Shown piece after piece: positions 51,344-61,676 of a DNA stretch of 64,000 nucleotides. The translations under genes were made by a program, and so were the position numbers. The DNA comes from Blastomussa wellsi (Eukaryota; Cnidaria; Anthozoa; Scleractinia; Plerogyridae). The first letter of the stretch is position 1. The number at the start of each line of letters is the position of its first letter. The DNA is taken from NCBI GenBank assembly GCA_947652115.1, contig OX393562.1:11374646-11438645 (forward strand), in the 5' to 3' direction. The notes under the pieces are model-generated. The model saw only the letters and a program-made list of their open reading frames with translations. It was not told where the DNA came from and ran no database searches.

Positions 51344-52520
51344 AAGATGGATGCATTCGAGGAAGGTGTATGGCAGGCTCCGATGTTTCGGAAAGAGAAG
51401 CTTTTATATCTCTATTGCTTCGATACAGAACATGGTTTTGATTTGACAGTACCCAGTTTACCTTTTTTAAAGCTGAAGTGTTTGTTTGGGCACATGAGTT
51501 TGCCTGGAACCCTTTCTGAACGCTGAATTGCGGTATTCCCGCGATGCGAACGAGCGCTCGATAAACTGAAAGATGTGATTTCACCTTGTGTGATCGAAGT
51601 AACTGCCAGCGTGGACTTTCAGGTAGGCATATATTCCTTTGAATATTTACTTATTTACGAAGGACAACTTACCAATGACTTGCTTTTGACATTATTTTTT
51701 AATTGTCTGTCGTAGATTCACCCAGACGAAGTAGAAGAAGACAACGAAGTGATGCTGATATGGGATTTTAATGTGAAAAAACCGCCTCTTTGACAGCCGC
51801 TCAGTGTTTAGTTAAAGCGAAGACGCCGAACTGTGCCGATAAGTTGCCGATCATGCCCCTTATGGACCTGAAGAAAGTGTCCTGCAACTGTGCCGATGTG
51901 GACTCGAAAGGAAAAGTTGTTTTGGAAAGTTGTGAGGCAGAAAGCGCTGCTGATGATCTTCAGAAGCTTTCAATAGCTGCAAATTACGATGATTACAAGG
52001 ACAGTGACAGCAGTAATTCTGATGAAGAGGAGGACGACAATCCTGAAGAATTTGCGGACTTGCCGCTTGCCAGTGGCAGTGAGGACCAAGAGTTCACGTG
52101 TGAAGGAACGTCTCCTTCAAAAGAGACTTTGTTTACTGAGTCATTTGCCTTGAAAGGCAGTCCTTTCACGAACATTTTCAATGGACGTTGAAGTTATGCA
52201 AGGAGCAGCTTATAAACAAGAAGACTTTGGCAGTCAAGCTGCGCTTTGAGCCAGTAAATAGAAAGGACGAAAATGCTATTTTGGTTCTGGCTTCTCCTGG
52301 AGATTCCTGTGAACCAATTGGTTATATTCCTGGAATTAAGGTTCCAAAAGTAACCGTTGCTGTCAGAAACAATGAAATAACCAAGATGACTGTTACTTCT
52401 GTCAGATACCAGTACATTTTTGCGTTATCTAGTTTTAAATATCTGGCCTCAGTGTCAATTTCTAAGAAAGGAAAGTGGTTAAAGAACAGGGACCAATACA
52501 AATACAATGAAGACATTTAA
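51344..52520 (+). pseudogene. two-exon HIRAN-domain gene, frameshifted
   Basis: Exon 1 starts MDAFEEGVWQAPMFRKEKLL and breaks near 51500; it ends IEVTASVDFQ with donor GTAGGC at about 51630. Exon 2 begins after TGTCTGTCGTAG at 51717 (HPDEVEEDNEVMLIWDFNV). A frameshift at about 51793 leads to an acidic linker, and another near 52165 leads to LRFEPVNRKDENAILV and EPIGYIPGIKVPKV, the HIRAN signature, ending at 52520. HIRAN domains bind DNA ends or forks in helicase-type proteins. It lies in the gap that splits PolB 3. Confidence 0.65.
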
Positions 52521-53598
52521 TAAGGCTTCAAAAGGATTTTGACCTCACAAAAAGTGGAATCCAGTGCTGGCTTGTTCGAAAGGCGATTAACAGTAACCCA
52601 GGATTAAAAGTCGCTCAGAAACCAGTTTCTCTTGAACAAAACCGGTTTCATTGCTTGTGGTTCGAGATTCGTCGACGCCAAAACTGGAGGGCAGAAAATA
52701 TAAACCAATAACTTCATGGAAAATTGAAATAATTGAAATGAAAATTATGCCTAATCCTGGAATAACTTAATCGTGCTTCGAATAACTGGGCCCAGGAGTT
52801 TTTGGGGTATGATTGTTTATTATTAATATTATTCATTTCCCTCCTTGATATTTCACTACCCTTTGTACATATTTTATTCCATCGTTGTATTGGGTAGTGA
52901 CTGGACAAAAAATGACAATCGGATTATTACTCATGAGTTATAATTCCAGTCAGTTTCTCTTAAATAATTATTTATTTTTCAGTAGCTTTAATTAATTCAT
53001 GAGTTTGACAAGTTTATAGTTATGTTTAAGGTTTCTTGCTAAGGTAATTTTGACAATTTTGCTTCTGAGGTGGTGAATTGTAAATAGAAGATGCCAAAAC
53101 TATTGTCATCCATTTCCGAGACTAAAGCTAATGTAATACTGAACATTTCCACAAAAAATAAAGTGATTTAGCTGTTATGTTCTTTGGGAATCTAACGAAG
53201 TAAATAACACTGCAATAACACAAGAAATTGTTGTGACGAGTTGCAATACAGTGCCTTAAAAAATTATTAATAAAGTAATATCATTCTTCAAAACCGTGTT
53301 TGGATGATTTGATATGGAATGATTTAAATAATCCTTGATCACTTAGATTACTGTGTATTAAAGAAAATGGCAAATTTACTAGGATCAAACATTCGGCCAT
53401 TCCTTTGATGCACAGTGATCCAACTGAGCTCAGATCATAGGTCCTAATCTCGGTCAATTTAAAGAAGCATACCCTATGAGTTGTACATCCAGTCTTGTTC
53501 AACCACAAATAAAAATATTTATCATTATTATACATCAGACTCACTACAAAAAATCTGATTGGTCGAGAGCATTCAATCAATTTACAATAGCCTGTGAT
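52521..53598. other. no gene recognised
   Basis: AT-rich sequence with many AATAAA-like and ATTATT motifs, no protein-like ORF. Confidence 0.4.
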
Positions 53599-53651
53599 CT
53601 TGACATGATAAATGCAATATCTGCTGCAGATATTGCATTTATCATGTCAAG
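53599..53651. repeat. perfect 26-bp-arm palindrome
   Basis: CTTGACATGATAAATGCAAT and the following ATCTGC are mirrored exactly by the complement after one central T. The whole is 53 bp. It can extrude a cruciform. Confidence 0.9.
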
Positions 53652-53699
53652 TTCAAACTCTGCCTGGTTACCAAGCCCCTTGAAGTGTTCTCCTCAGCA

Positions 53700-53848
53700 A
53701 CAAAATGGCCGAACGCTTCGCCTCTGTTTATCGAGTGGGAAATTGAAAAATATGTAAAAGATAAGGATGCTAAGAAGACAAAAAGGTCAGCGAAAGTAGC
53801 GAGGCACATGTTCCAGAAGTACCTCAAGGAAAACTACAGAACCCTTTA
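53700..53848 (+). pseudogene. short fragment of a Lys-rich domain
   Basis: In one frame the sequence reads EWEIEKYVKDKDAKKTKRSA-like text, then ARHMFQKYLKENYRTL and stop; MAERFASVY lies in another frame just before. It resembles the N-terminal helical region of recombinase-like or ZMYM/QRICH-type proteins, but it is too short to assign. Confidence 0.3.
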
Positions 53849-53889
53849 AAAACGTTCTCAGGTACTGGGTCCTTCTTCATTTGGTTTCA

Positions 53890-53993
53890 CATGATATCAT
53901 GAATGATAAAAACCTTGTGTCTGTATTATCTGCCTCAGCCTTCGGCTTTGGCAGATAACACAGACATCGGTTTCTATAATTCATGATATCATG
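53890..53993. repeat. 104-bp imperfect hairpin
   Basis: CATGATATCATGAAT at 53890 returns inverted at the right end, and TGTCTGTATTATCTGCC pairs with GGCAGATAACACAGACA around CTTCGG. It looks like a tiny foldback element. Confidence 0.8.
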
Positions 53994-54446
53994 CTCAACC
54001 TCATCCAATAATTGTTTACAAAACCATTTATTAGTTTTCCAAAGCTCGATATGGGGGATATGGTTGTGATACCCAATGTACATGAAAGTTTTCTTCACCC
54101 AGATATAAAACCAATTTTTGTTTACCTGCAAGAGTAATATGCCATATAGGTGCAACACATGAAATGGCTGGCATAGGTAAATAACCCTATTGGATCACTA
54201 ACTACTTAATAACCTTGAGCAAGGGCTTGACTATAAAATGCCAGACTGAGGGATGAAATTTTTGCTATATGGACCAAGCCCCTGTACAGGGTCCATAGAG
54301 CCAAAATGTCAGCCCCAAGTCTGAAAATTTTAGTTTAGCCTGAGCAAACAAGGTTATAAAGATGTTTCTTATAAAAATAATTAGTACTCTAAATAGAATG
54401 AACTCCTACATTGCATTTGTTTTCTCAACAATATAATAAAGATTTA
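53994..54446. other. no gene recognised
   Basis: Flank downstream of the SANT-like gene's last exon. Contains nothing I can assign. Confidence 0.4.
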
Positions 54447-55942
54447 CTACAATTGGGGTGGAGGTGCAAGATAATTCCTTGGCTTGTGATAGGCTTGACG
54501 AAGTGTTAGCCCATGGCGAGCTCCAAGGTGGCCTCTTCCAGCTACAAAGAGTGAGCTGTCTTCCCTTTGATTGAATCGCAGTCGGTGCAGGCGTAGTGGG
54601 TGATTGCGAAGATCATCATCATCAGCGTTGGATTCTGGCCTTGTATCAAATAAAGGGTATGCTTCTTCAGAATACCTTTCATTTAAAGTCCAGTAATAGA
54701 ATGGCAAATCTGTATCCATCCTCTTTGAAAATTCCCTACAAGCAAAAAAAGAAGAGAAAATAAAAGAACTTTTACTGTTAATTGCACAACACTGCGAAAT
54801 AGACCTGCTTTTTCAGCAAGTACTGCACATTGGTATCAAAACTCTAATGTAAACAATATAACTTCTGCAAAAAACAGTGAAAGCCTTTTTGGTGTGTGGG
54901 GTGGGGGGGGGGAGGAGGGAGGTGTTTGTTTCTTTCTTGGTGTACAAAAAGCAAATATACAAAAGGGGACATATGCTTTTACTTTTTTGTGTGACAAACA
55001 GTCAGGTACTTTTTGTTTAATCTGTTTGTTATAAACTATGGCTCCTTACCTCACACTCTTTGGCCAGTATGCTTTAAACATTTTCAGTGTGAAAATAGGA
55101 CCCAGGTCCCGATGTGTGACACAGAAGTATGACTCCAAGTCATCAGTTTCAGCAGCTCGTGGGTGTTCCTCATACCCAATTTCAAGATTTTGGGTGCGTC
55201 GTAACTCTTGGCTTTCAACATTTGTGGTGACTTCGATGACTGTTTCACGAGAAAAGCCTCTTTTACCAGCAATGGGCCTACAAATTAAATAAACATTTCA
55301 AGTTTTCAAGTTTTACTGAAGTGTAAAGCAAAAAACTTACTGGATCTCTTGTAATTTTTCCTTGTTGTTTCTTGAATGAAATTTGCCACCTTCTCCCAGT
55401 AATCGTGCTTCGAACCAAAGGTAGGCCATTCTCCCTTCTTTAACTCGCCAAAGAGGGCTATAAATTGTACGAGGGCAGCCTCTTCACTTTTTTCCCATGT
55501 TACTGCAACTACTGTTTTATTCTTGGGCGAAGTTAATTGTTTCGGGCTTTTAGGGGAGCGAACCAGCTTTGCTTTTTGTAAAATTCTGCGACTGGCCTTA
55601 AAAACAAAGATAAAAACAGGGATCGAGGTCGATATATTTCTTGAAACTTACAACATATTTTCGACTGTGTAAACACGAGGATTGTTGAGAATACTCGTTC
55701 AGAAGCGACAAACAAAGTACCTTTTGCGAAGGGCTGCTCTTTCCATGAAATGCCAAAGTTCTTCGAGCTGGTCTCTCCTCTGAAGTTTCCTTGAGCTTCA
55801 CGAGCCCGTTTTTCCTTTGGTTTGTTGGGAGGAATATAGCGAGTTTCGCCCACATCGTTCCGCTCCCCGTTGGGAGTATTTCCTGAAACAAGATGTGGAC
55901 GCTTTTCTGATCCATCCATAAGGATTGATATCTGAAAAACAT
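54447..55942 (-). CDS. spliced SANT/Myb-like gene
   Basis: Minus-strand exons with GT/AG ends are 55341-55596 (SANT/MADF-like WEKSEEAALVQFIALFGELK and WPTFGSKHDYWEKVANFI), 55050-55277 (ESYFCVTHRDLGPIFTLKMF, KAYWPKSV) and 54447-54735 (SKRMDTDLPFYYWTLNERYS to YLAPPPQL and stop). An upstream exon ends at 55652 with donor GTAAGT. The last two exons join in phase. The SANT exon leaves phase 1 where the next needs 2, so there is a lesion or a missed splice choice. SANT-like proteins often accompany DNA transposons as DNA-binding partners, but a host gene is also possible. Confidence 0.5.
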
Positions 55943-56443
55943 AGCGAACAGACCAAGACATAGTGGAAGACATCGATAACTATCTAATTATGAAAGTTTG
56001 TGTGGTAAAAGCGCGAAAAAACGGCCAAATTTAATCGAAGGGGTTGTAGATCTTCGCGCAATTTGCACAACTTCACACCTTTCATGGCGATGGCACGAGG
56101 AGGCGAAAAAAGCCCGACTTTATGGCGACAAAAAACATTGAAAGAGAGAGGTTCCGTGAGGTTCTAGATACAAATCAGGGAAAAATTTCAGTACAGCCCC
56201 ATACATTTATTGTGCATGCAGAATCCTTAATTATGCATGCGCTTTATTGTCTTTTTAAACAATAGATATGCCCTAAGGATTTGAATACATATATCGTTAA
56301 TTGATACTTACAGTTTGAATAAAAATGGTTCTCTCCTCTCTCTTTCTCTTCCCCTTTCTCTTCTTCTTATTTCCCTCTCTTCTACTCCCAATTTCTCTGT
56401 CCAGATTCCCTTCGAATATTTCTTTTTTTTTTCTTTTTTTTTA

Positions 56444-56535
56444 ACCCCAGCAAGTCTCGAACCCTCGGCCTTCACCTACTGTCAATACCGTTGTTGGATT
56501 ACCAGTCCATCATCTATACCACTACACCACGAGGT
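56444..56535 (-). repeat. tRNA-like sequence inside the Merlin element
   Basis: On the minus strand CTCGTGGTGTAGTGGTATAG has an A box and AGGGTTCGAGACTTG a B box, ending TGCTGGGG. The distance between boxes is longer than in most tRNAs and the arms pair imperfectly. Probably a tRNA-derived insertion or an internal polymerase III promoter; not a confident tRNA gene. Confidence 0.4.
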
Positions 56536-56851
56536 TGAGTTGGAAACTGGTGGTTTAAAATTAAATTTTATTTCTTCGTTACTTTTGTAGACAAAGAGAA
56601 ATTTCCATTACAATCCTTTATTCTCTTATTTGATAATTCTTTATCCCTGCATGAAAACATGCAGAATATTTCATTGCCATTGGCTCCCTTGGCAAATAAA
56701 AAGAAGTGTTTGCATTTCTCACCCTCTCGATTATTTGCTAGAAATCACCACAAACAAGAACACCTTTTCTTTCGAATCATTTATCAACCTTATTTTCTGT
56801 TTATTTGTTTTGTCCGTTTTTCAATTTTTCGTCGTTTCCCTGTGTCCTGTT

Positions 56852-57775
56852 ATGTCGCTGTCATCTCTAAATCTGTTTAAGCTGTTCTCCATCATCTCAG
56901 ATCACGACCGGTGCATACAGTGGTGCAAAGAACACAACCTGCTCGCGTCGTCAGTAAAGTGTCCACGAGAAGGCTGTAGTAATACTCTTTCGTGGACACG
57001 ACGAGCTTCATCGGGAGATGGGTTTGAGTGGCGATGCTCGAAGAGAAACTGCAATGGAATGGCATCAATGCGCCAGAACTCATGGTTTTCTGGAAGCAAG
57101 CTGTCCATTGAAAAAATATTAGCCCTAACTTACGCTTGGGCGCACAGGTTTTCTACAACTCAAGCAGTGCACGAAACCTCACTGGATGATGAAGTAACGT
57201 CAACAGAAACGGTGATAGACTGGTATAACTATTGCCGAGAGGTTTGTGCCGACAGAATCATAAACCATCATGCGGGGCAAATAGGCGGACCAGGTACAAC
57301 TGTTGAGATCGACGAGTCCAAGTTTGGCAAAATGAAGTATCACCGCGGTCGCTACATCGAAGGACAGTGGGTCTTTGGCGGCATTTGCCGCGAAACCAAG
57401 GCCTGCTTCCTTGTTCCGGTAGGGCGCAGGGATAAAGATACTCTCGTACCCATCATTCGCGCTCAAATATTGCCTGGAACACGCGTGATGAGCGACATGT
57501 GGAAAGCTTACGATTGCCTAAATGACGAGGGCTATAGTCATCTCACAGTTAACCACAGCCTAAACTTCGTAGACCCAGACACAGGTGCGCATACACAGCG
57601 CATTGAAAATACATGGTGGGGAATAAAACGAAGTATGCCCCGTACAGGAACCTCCAAAGATCTCTTCGAAAGCTACCTACAGGAGTGGTTGTGGCGAAAG
57701 CACTATGGAGAGGATCCTTTTGGAAACATAATCAAGCATATCGCCGATCTGTATGAAGTCCGCATGGACGCATAA
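56852..57775 (+). CDS. Merlin transposase (ISXO2/IS1595-like DDE)
   Basis: From Met at 56852, 307 residues; the frame is open back to 56630 but that part is hydrophobic and unlike the family. A zinc ribbon (CPREGCSNTLSW...WRCSKRNCNG) at the N-terminus is followed by the DDE core: D in VEIDESKFGKMKYHRG, D in MSDMWKAYDCL and E in HTQRIENTWWGIKRSM. QWVFGGICRETKACFLVPV is the typical strand region between them. It cuts and pastes its own element. All catalytic residues and the frame are intact, so it may be active. Confidence 0.92.
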   Translation: MSLSSLNLFKLFSIISDHDRCIQWCKEHNLLASSVKCPREGCSNTLSWTRRASSGDGFEWRCSKRNCNGMASMRQNSWFSGSKLSIEKILALTYAWAHRFSTTQAVHETSLDDEVTSTETVIDWYNYCREVCADRIINHHAGQIGGPGTTVEIDESKFGKMKYHRGRYIEGQWVFGGICRETKACFLVPVGRRDKDTLVPIIRAQILPGTRVMSDMWKAYDCLNDEGYSHLTVNHSLNFVDPDTGAHTQRIENTWWGIKRSMPRTGTSKDLFESYLQEWLWRKHYGEDPFGNIIKHIADLYEVRMDA

Positions 57776-58387
57776 TTGTTCTTAGTACTACTGTATGCAC
57801 CGTTCGTGATCTGCTGACTGATTGTTTGACTGATGGTCGATGGATTCATTTCACTGCGAGCTCCGACTACGAAGACGTACAGGAATTAGACCTGTCTTCT
57901 CTACTCACGTAATCAAAACAACGGAAAACAACGACAAAATACAACGAGAAAGGTAAGCAAAACATTTATTCTTTATTTTGTATCATTAAATAATATACTT
58001 GATGAGCCAAACAACATTTGAAAGCTAACCCCAAGGCCTAAATCACTATTTTTAAACCATTTCTACACGCGCATTTAATTTTAAAACATCGTGAAATCGC
58101 CCAAAACTTTGTCATTTCCTTTTGATTTTCCGTATTTTAGACCCTAAATTTTAAAAATTTTCTAAGTCTAAATTTATTTAACCTATTTTTCACGCGATTC
58201 CAGAAAAATTTCGTTAAATTTTTCTAAGTCTAAAACTATTATGAAAAGTTAGTCGAACAAAGAAATGACTCAAACAAAGAGCGTAAGTCCCAAAGGGTCT
58301 CTATTGTTCTGGCTATTGTTTTCAATAAACAAAGAACTGCATGCATAATAAATGTATGGGGCTGTGCGGAAATCTTGCCCAAATCAG

Positions 58388-58689
58388 AAGGACCAACGTC
58401 TCATTATACTATTTCATTTGTCTGTTTGAAAGTGCACAACTGAAATCATGCTTACATACCGTATTTGTTCGGGCTTACTAAAACGAGGGCAAAGGCTCAC
58501 AGAATAATTAACATATATTAGCATAGCAAATGGAAACAACGATTCAAAAAATGCAAAGCGACTGACCTTTTGAGACCTTGGTGTGTTTTAACTTGGCAAT
58601 CGATCGTTTTTGCACGCTTTGAGCTCCATCAGATGTCGAAAATCGATTGATTTTAGCCGCAGAGCATCATGAGAGGCGTGAATTTCCCT
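58388..58689. other. no gene recognised
   Basis: Flank between the Merlin element and the resumed PolB 3 sequence. No clear ORF. Confidence 0.4.
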
Positions 58690-61512
58690 CCTTTACCTCG
58701 GCCAAAGCTGCTCTTCCACCCGGTACGTTCCCTCAACACTCAATTTCCTGCAACCTATGCCATCGTCTTTTCTTCGGCGACTCCTGCTATAATTCTCATC
58801 TCAATGGGACCAAAACACTCCGTTCCTTGTGTGATATCAAGAAAAAGTGTCTTTCCTGTTGCAAGACCTACAAGGCTGCCTCCAAAGAAAAGAAATGTGG
58901 ACGACCGCGGTGCAAACACAAGTGCGGGTGGGACGAATGCCCGTTCTGCAAAAAAGAGGTGGAACTGGCCTCGCACAAATGTTTCATACAACCTGTAAAG
59001 CAAAAAGACGACGAACCCAAATTGATGAAGGTGCCTTTGGCAGAAGTGGGTACGCGCGCCATCGCGGAGATGGACGAGGACGGTCAGGCGTGGGTCGAAA
59101 AGCCGAAACCACTCTTCGTCTACGCGACTACGAAGCAGTCAGAAGATGAAGATGACACGCTCTCCTTCTACGGTCCATCCTGCACCGAGGACTTAATGGA
59201 GTACCTGGACAGTTTGACAGTCAACGAATACGGCGATGAACGCAAGGTCATCTGTGTCTTCCACAATTTCAAAGAGTACGATGGCATGTTCGTTTTGAAG
59301 TACTTGTACGACACTCAGGGTACCGTGGAAAACCAAATCTGAAGTCCTCTCCCTCTCTACTGGCAACATCACTTTCAAGGACTCCCTCTGCTTTCTGCCG
59401 TTTCTCACGACTACCACTTCGTCCTCAAAACCGAGATGGAAGCGTACTGCGTCTTGGACGTCAAACTACTGAAAGCAGGCTGCCAAAAGTTTCAGGGAGA
59501 GTTCAAGGAAAAGGCAGAGTTCAAACCGATGGAGAAGTGTATCACCATTGCCTCCGCATGCAATCGTTACTGGAGAAAGAAAAAGCTTCCCAAGAACACC
59601 ACCGCGGTAGAACCTCCTCGCGGTTGGCATGGTGCGACCTCCAACCAATCCATCAAGGCTCTCAAGTGGTTGGTGTGCCAAGAGCACAGGTTGAGAGCGA
59701 ATGCTTCTCCTTCCTGTGAGCCAATCGCGGACCGCATACGACACGCCTTCAACGGTGGCGAAGTGTGCGTGTTCATCCCTGGCCGTTAGTATCTGGTGGA
59801 AGGTTTCGATCCAATCACCAACACCGTCTACGAATTTCACGGGTGCTTGTGGCACGGCTGTCCCACTTGCTTTCTGTGCCGTCATCAACAGAGCATAGTG
59901 AGCGATCGTACTTTTGGCGAACTCCACGAGGACACCAAGGCCAAAGAAGACAGCCAAGGGTACAACCTCGTGATCATCTGGGAATGTGAGTGGGATCGGA
60001 ACGTAAAGACGGACACAGACCTTCAAGTCTTCCTGTCGTCCATCCACATGGAAGAGCCCCTCCGACCTCGGGACGCGTTCTTCGGCGGACGCACAAACGC
60101 CGTCACCCTTTACTCGTCTGTGGACAAGACCCAAGGGGAATGCATCAAGTACGTGGACGTCACGTCGCTGTACCCTTGGGTAAACAAGTACGCCGAGTAT
60201 CCTGTTGGACACCCGACCGTGATCACTCACCCCGAGGACGAGAACATTCACAATTACTTCGGCATGGCAAAAGTCACCATCCTTCCACCGTACGAGCTCT
60301 TTCATCCAGTGTTGCCGTACCGTTGGGGAGGAAAGCTGGTCTTTCCTCTGTCGCAAATGCGTGTAAACGGAAATGCCAAAACCGTTTGTGGACTGTTCTT
60401 GCGTTTGCCCTCACACAGACGAGGAACGCATGCTCACCGGTACGTGGTGTACGCCCAAGCTCGTCAAGGCCACAGAGATGGGCTACACCATAATCACCAT
60501 CAACAAAGTGTGGCATTTTCCCGTAGAACAACGCAAGACGGGGTTGTTCGCAAACTACGTGAACACCTGGCGAAATGCCAAGCAAGAATCGGCGGGATAT
60601 CCTCGTGGCGTCACCACTCCACAGCAACAGCAGGAGTACGTAGCCAACTACAAGGAGCACGAGGGTATCTCGTTGGACCCGACCCTCATCACCAAGAACC
60701 CGGGTAGAAAGGCCACTGCCAAACTCATGCTGAACTCGTTCTGGGACAATTTCGGAGAAAACCTGGATAAACCCACCACTGTTGCCATCTCCACACCTGC
60801 CTCCCTCTTTGAAGCCGTCTCCAACCCGTTGTGGCACATTCACCAAATCCGCATCTGCAACGAGGAGTTGTTGGAAGTAGTTTACTCCAACATCGCTTCA
60901 AACCAGATCGACAACGGGAAGAGAAACGTGTTTGTAGCAGCCTTCACCACCTGCTGGCCACGCTTAAAACTGTACTCGTACCTGGAGCAGCTCACCACCC
61001 AAGTCATCTACTTTGACATGGACTCTGTGGTGTACAAGTGGAAACCAGGTCTAGTCGACATCCCCTTGGGCGACTTCTTAGGAGACATGACTGACGAGGT
61101 GAAAGACCACAGACACCCAGACGACTACATCACAGAGTTCGTGTCGGGTGGCCCAAAAAATTACGGCTTCGTTTTCGACCAGGGTTAAGTTTGCTGCAAG
61201 GTGCAAGGGTTTTCCTTGAAATCCGTACGTGGTTCCGGGCAGCTGAACTTCTCCATCCTGAAATGAAACGTGTTACAGGAACTAACGGATCAATGAGCAG
61301 ATCGCAGAGACGTCAATGTCATAAACCCACACTTTTTCACAAGAGACCCCACCACGAAACGTCTAAAAGTATCACTGTGAACCAAACAGTATGGTCTAGT
61401 CTTCGATAAGAGAGTGGTAGACTTAGAAACCTTCACGTCCTACCCGTACGGATACAAGCAGGACTTGGAGGAAAACGACGTGGAGATGGCCGAGCTCCTT
61501 TGCAATTTGTAA
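58690..61512 (+). pseudogene. DNA polymerase B, lineage 3, main part (element D)
   Basis: It resumes with FTSAK and CNLCHRLFFGDSCYNSHL, then further Cys clusters, FVYATTKQSEDED (ExoI acidic pair lost), VICVFHNFKEYDGMFVLKYL (ExoII), a stop at 59340-59342 with a deletion, ITIASACNRYWRKKKLPKNT, a stop at 59787-59789, VYEFHGCLWHGCPTCF, palm motif A YVDVTSLYPWVNKYAEYPVG, a frameshift near 60360, motif B MLNSFWDNFGENLDKPT and motif C VIYFDMDSVVYKWKPG. Three more stops lie between 61186 and 61412 before the natural end at TAA 61510-61512. In motif C Met replaces the Thr of DTDS, and in motif B Asp replaces Gly. The gene is dead. Confidence 0.85.
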
Positions 61513-61587
61513 ATATTGTAAATATCGTTGTGTTTTGTAAATAGTTCCGGCGACAACGAGTCGGGGTGGCACCCCGATGATACCCTT

Positions 61588-61676
61588 TTCCACTCTTTTC
61601 GCTAGGTCAGGGAACCCAACACGAGTCACGGGTAACCAACCCCCGAGGAGTGCCCCATCTAGCGAAAGGACTGGAA
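61588..61676. repeat. inverted repeat downstream of PolB 3
   Basis: TTCCACTCTTTTCGCTAG (61588 on) and CTAGCGAAAGGACTGGAA (61659-61676) are near-complements with a ~55-nt loop. It could be a transcription end structure or part of an element terminus. Confidence 0.6.

Larger units (their letters stand above)
56179..58379 (+). mobile_element. Merlin-superfamily DNA transposon, complete
   Basis: 2.2-kb element starting GG and ending CC, with ~44-bp terminal inverted repeats sharing ACAGCCCCATACATTTATT (56179-56222 and 58336-58379). It is flanked by the exact 8-bp target duplication CAAATCAG at 56171-56178 and 58380-58387, the size expected for Merlin/IS1016-type elements. It encodes one uninterrupted transposase. 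It lies upstream of the SANT-like gene. Confidence 0.92.

Noticed and set aside
54895..54930. G run as a regulatory element
   Set aside because: Simple low-complexity tract in an intron of the SANT-like gene with nothing to support a role.
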